In this document: positions 61,581 to 64,000 of the stretch, piece by piece
Layout: every line of letters begins with the position of its first letter
How positions within the stretch are numbered: the stretch's first letter is position 1
Assembly: GCF_947492645.1 (NCBI RefSeq)
Contig: NZ_CANLMZ010000001.1
Coordinates: forward strand, 124,001-188,000
Direction: 5' to 3'
DNA: 64,000 nucleotides
From: an uncultured Pontibacter sp.
GTDB taxonomy: Bacteria; Bacteroidota; Bacteroidia; Cytophagales; Hymenobacteraceae
Program-made: the position numbers and the translations under genes
Notes under the pieces: generated by a model
The model's database searches: none
The model's input: only the letters and a program-made list of their open reading frames with translations
What the model was told of the DNA's origin: nothing

Positions 61581-62477
61581 TTATTTCTTCCCACTTCTTT
61601 TAGACATCTTAGGAACGCCACTACCTGGACTAATTATTTTAGTAAACTTTGCATCTGTTAAAAGTCTCTGCAAAATATTGCTAATGGGTTCTTTTGTTCT
61701 TTTACTTTCCTCCATTGCCTCCGCAATTATTTTACCTGATATTGTTTGACCTTGAGGTGGCTGAATAAAGGTTTGAGTACGAAAAGTTGCATTTGTTTCA
61801 TCTTCTGAAACTTTCATAGCTTTGTCAATAATTTCCAAGCTTTCACTATCTTCCAGTAATCCAATTCCATGGCCGTAAATATGTTCTAACTTAACTTTAT
61901 CACCTGCCTGCCTAAGAAGTTCTATTTGAAATAAGTCTTCATCAGAAAAAGGTATATGGAAATCATTAAACTTTAAAAAAATTCTACCATCAACCATCAT
62001 TTGGATATGGTAATGTGGCAATGAGCCAACTTTACCAGCTTTGTGACCTTCCATATCTGTATGACCTATTGAAAAAGCCCATTCTATGTTTTTATATCTG
62101 ATGGTAGTTTCAAGATAAGACGTTGATGATACATCTGCTTTTAAGTCATTAATATTACCAATAGGTTTTTCAATATTTGCCAACCATCTGAAGTAAGATT
62201 CGAGTCGAAAGAAGCCTACTGGTTGTTTAAGATAGCTTTCAAAATTCTTCTTCCTTATTCCGGAAGGATAGGTAAACCAATGAAAACATGGTTTTTGTTC
62301 TTCAAAAGAAGATAATTTACCATTACATAGATAGCACTTATCATTTCCCAAATCTTGAACAAAAGCTTGGTACTCACGTTTATTTCCTTCTAATTGAAGA
62401 CGTGTTTCCCTTTCTATTACATCCTGAGGAATCTTTTCTAAAAACTTTTGTAAATCCGTATCTTTATATGGGTTCAT
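61581..62477 (-). CDS. Unknown protein with CxxC and HxHxQ motifs (possible HIT/GalT-like)
   Basis: This 298-residue soluble protein has C48-x-x-C51 (DKCYLCNG), C64 and H66, and the motif H155-Y-H157-I-Q159 (SLPHYHIQMMVDGRI). In galactose-1-phosphate uridylyltransferase, a branch of the HIT superfamily, zinc is held by CxxC and histidines, and HPHPQ carries the nucleophilic His, with similar spacing (about 110 residues from CxxC). A HIT-like nucleotidyltransferase or hydrolase is thus possible, but unproven; an HUH-type or DUF4160-like fold is an alternative. The C-terminal 90 residues look helical and end in a basic tail. The DNA is AT-rich. It is followed upstream by a DUF5677-like gene, same strand. 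Confidence 0.75.
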   Translation of the reverse strand: MNPYKDTDLQKFLEKIPQDVIERETRLQLEGNKREYQAFVQDLGNDKCYLCNGKLSSFEEQKPCFHWFTYPSGIRKKNFESYLKQPVGFFRLESYFRWLANIEKPIGNINDLKADVSSTSYLETTIRYKNIEWAFSIGHTDMEGHKAGKVGSLPHYHIQMMVDGRIFLKFNDFHIPFSDEDLFQIELLRQAGDKVKLEHIYGHGIGLLEDSESLEIIDKAMKVSEDETNATFRTQTFIQPPQGQTISGKIIAEAMEESKRTKEPISNILQRLLTDAKFTKIISPGSGVPKMSKRSGKK

Positions 62478-62608
62478 GGTAAAGGTTTAACAACTTATCA
62501 TATATCGCTTTTAATTAGCTTAACTATTAGCAGCTTATTATCATATTGTAGATGCCAGTTCATTATACCAATGATTTTAGCTGTGTTGCTATATCCTAAG
62601 TAGTAATA

Positions 62609-63463
62609 CTATCTACCTAATTTATGTGCTGACTTAGCTAACAATTGTGTAATAATTGATGGTGGCTTGATGTTGCACTCCTCGAAAGTCACAATCTCAG
62701 GCATTCTTATTTGCTCGTCTAATACTTCCCTAATCAATTTGATGTCTTTCTTTATTAACTTATCAAGCTGCAAATCTTTTTTAAATGATTTGTAAAATTC
62801 TATAAATAGAATCGCAGCATAATAAGAACAGAAATCAGCATGATACCTATTGAAGTTTTTAGTAGAAAATATAAAGTTATCTGATTGCTTGTTTTCAGTC
62901 CACCCCAATCGCAGCAATAAACCAGGCTCAAAATGCACTGTTTTAGAAGTTGCATAATAGAGATAATCATAAAGTTTAATCAATTTGGCATCAGTAGCCA
63001 TTTGTGCTACACTTGGAAATTCCTTATCACCTTTTAACCCATTCTTCACTAATATAGCCTTTATTTCATCTGTTAACTCCCCAACTTGTTTTTCTGCATC
63101 TTTAAATTCTAAAAATATCTGATGTGGTTTCTGTTCAAGTAAAAATGACTTTTGAACGATAGTACCCTCTAAAGTTCTTTTTCGAGTCATTAACCTAATT
63201 AGCTTATCTCTATCAATCTTGATGTGTTCATTAATATATTTTATAGCTATTAAATCCTCACAAATACCTCTTAATGAAGACATGAGAAAAAATGAATCTT
63301 GTATGTTCTCTAAAGAATTACATAGGCAGTTGAATTCATAATTTTTAGCAAACGCTGCTTTAGTTACACATAAGAAAGCACTGTCTTCTCCCAGGCGCTC
63401 AACTATTATAGTCTGGTAATGCGGATGTATATCTCTAAAAATTTTATCAAGTTGTTCTTTCAA
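62609..63463 (-). CDS. DUF5677-like helical protein
   Basis: This 284-residue protein is almost entirely helical. The pattern SFFLMSSLRGICEDLIAIKY at about 55-75 and YDYLYYATSKTVHFEPGLLL at about 168-187 (a conserved-looking T-V-H in a helix) recall DUF5677 and related proteins, which are common in accessory and defence regions and have no firmly known activity. It is 131 bp from the CxxC/HxHxQ gene in the same direction. AT-rich DNA. The assignment is tentative. Confidence 0.7.
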   Translation of the reverse strand: MKEQLDKIFRDIHPHYQTIIVERLGEDSAFLCVTKAAFAKNYEFNCLCNSLENIQDSFFLMSSLRGICEDLIAIKYINEHIKIDRDKLIRLMTRKRTLEGTIVQKSFLLEQKPHQIFLEFKDAEKQVGELTDEIKAILVKNGLKGDKEFPSVAQMATDAKLIKLYDYLYYATSKTVHFEPGLLLRLGWTENKQSDNFIFSTKNFNRYHADFCSYYAAILFIEFYKSFKKDLQLDKLIKKDIKLIREVLDEQIRMPEIVTFEECNIKPPSIITQLLAKSAHKLGR

Positions 63464-63709
63464 AATGTACTTACTTTTCCAGGTTGAATTTTCAATCTAT
63501 TTTAACTTTATTAAATTGTACACCTTAACCAGTAAAATATACTTCTATATATTAAGCTTTGAGAATTGTGCTAATGCAAGGCCTGGTATCCTTAAGAGTA
63601 GATGATCTCATCTAACAGTATAACTAAAAGTTCACATCTGAAGGGTTACAATTAACGAGCAAATTTCATTGATCAAACTGCAAAAGTATTATACGTTTAG
63701 CTTGTTAAC
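63464..63709. other. 246-bp AT-rich gap
   Basis: Between the DUF5677-like gene and the helicase gene. TACTTTTG on the minus strand (63681-63688) fits the -7 consensus, without a -33 box at the proper distance; it could start the DUF5677-like transcript with a leader of about 210 nt. Confidence 0.35.
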
Positions 63710-64000
63710 TTATACCTCACTTAGAGCCCTTTGCTTCTTTGTTTTGTTGTCCCACTCCATATTGGAGTAGTCACATCCGTAGAGAAAATTCGTGCAGCCC
63801 CAGAATGTGTACAGATTTCCGTTCTTGGCAACACCTTTCTTCCTTACAACCAAGTCGGCGATTTTACAATCCGGACATTTCTTTACCTTCTTATCTTTTT
63901 TGCCTACTTCCAGTTCGGTAATAAACTTGGACTTGTAGGTCTCGTCTGCCACAAAGTAAACCTGCTCCTTGGCCCTGGTCATGGCCACGTAAAACAGGCG
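63710..64000 (-). CDS. UvrD/Rep-type helicase, C-terminal part with topoisomerase-like zinc ribbon (truncated by window)
   Basis: The frame is open to the last base, so only the final 96 residues are visible. They begin with helicase motif VI, RLFYVAMTRAKEQVYFVAD, typical of superfamily 1A (UvrD, Rep, DNA helicase IV). The C-terminus holds a zinc ribbon (CPDC at about 51-54 and CTNFLYGCDYSN near 77-88), like the ribbons at the end of topoisomerase I. Such fusions occur in DNA helicase IV-like proteins of accessory regions. It should unwind DNA 3'-5' using ATP. Confidence 0.85.
   Translation of the reverse strand, partial: RLFYVAMTRAKEQVYFVADETYKSKFITELEVGKKDKKVKKCPDCKIADLVVRKKGVAKNGNLYTFWGCTNFLYGCDYSNMEWDNKTKKQRALSEV

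Overview
The window looks like chromosome from a member of the Bacteroidota, most likely order Cytophagales and close to Pontibacter or Hymenobacter. The basis is: type IX secretion (T9SS) cargo with both type A and type B C-terminal sorting domains, PorP/SprF-like outer-membrane proteins beside giant CHU_C-type adhesins, the TldD/TldE-DUF4159-MoxR-DUF58-BatA-DUF4175 cluster, TonB receptors, DUF3667 and DUF72 proteins, TAnnTTTG-type promoter boxes and a general lack of Shine-Dalgarno sequences. The genus is an inference; no rRNA or other marker gene is present. I found no tRNA, rRNA, CRISPR array or intact insertion sequence.

Layout. 1-10.2 kb: end of a site-2 protease/CBS gene, a BlaI/BlaR1 pair with twin operator-like palindromes, a secreted metzincin-like protein, Hsp20, a DUF3667 membrane protein, dGTPase and a GT-C glycosyltransferase. 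10.4-16.7 kb: two M16 peptidases (one with the zinc motif, one without), MscL, a DUF72 protein and an RlpA/SPOR protein. 17.0-30.6 kb: a long co-directional cluster (Tat-exported TldD, TldE/PmbA, DUF4159, MoxR ATPase, two orphan genes, DUF58, BatA, DUF4175, YdeI-like, a membrane protein); its gaps carry several families of REP-like palindromes, and four of its genes start on TTG or GTG. 30.7-47.1 kb, minus strand: a surface/T9SS locus with a PorE-like OmpA protein, two SprF-SprB-like modules (one adhesin with an ice-binding-type DUF3494 domain and 14 PKD-like repeats), and a secreted endonuclease I. 47.3-53.2 kb: a small STAS-like protein and a TonB receptor / DUF4374 lipoprotein / PepSY operon, like siderophore-uptake XusABC, behind two DtxR-like 19-bp palindromes.

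From about 53.32 kb to the end the DNA changes character. It is more AT-rich and contains a phage- or plasmid-like replication module (HTH replication protein, DnaC-like loader, RHH-like protein, small membrane protein), a four-gene cluster of exported proteins (YwqK/MORN, 18-TPR protein, repeat lipoprotein, secreted orphan), a candidate HIT/GalT-like protein next to a DUF5677-like protein, and the end of a UvrD-type helicase with a zinc ribbon. This looks like an acquired island.

The most striking unexplained signal is a DNA-level one: the heptamer TATACTT / AAGTATA is scattered at very high density, in all reading frames and between genes, through the first 53 kb (34 hand-counted copies in three adjacent genes at 24.6-30.6 kb, against about 0.7 expected at uniform base composition), often beside terminator hairpins, and nearly disappears in the island (three copies in 10.7 kb).
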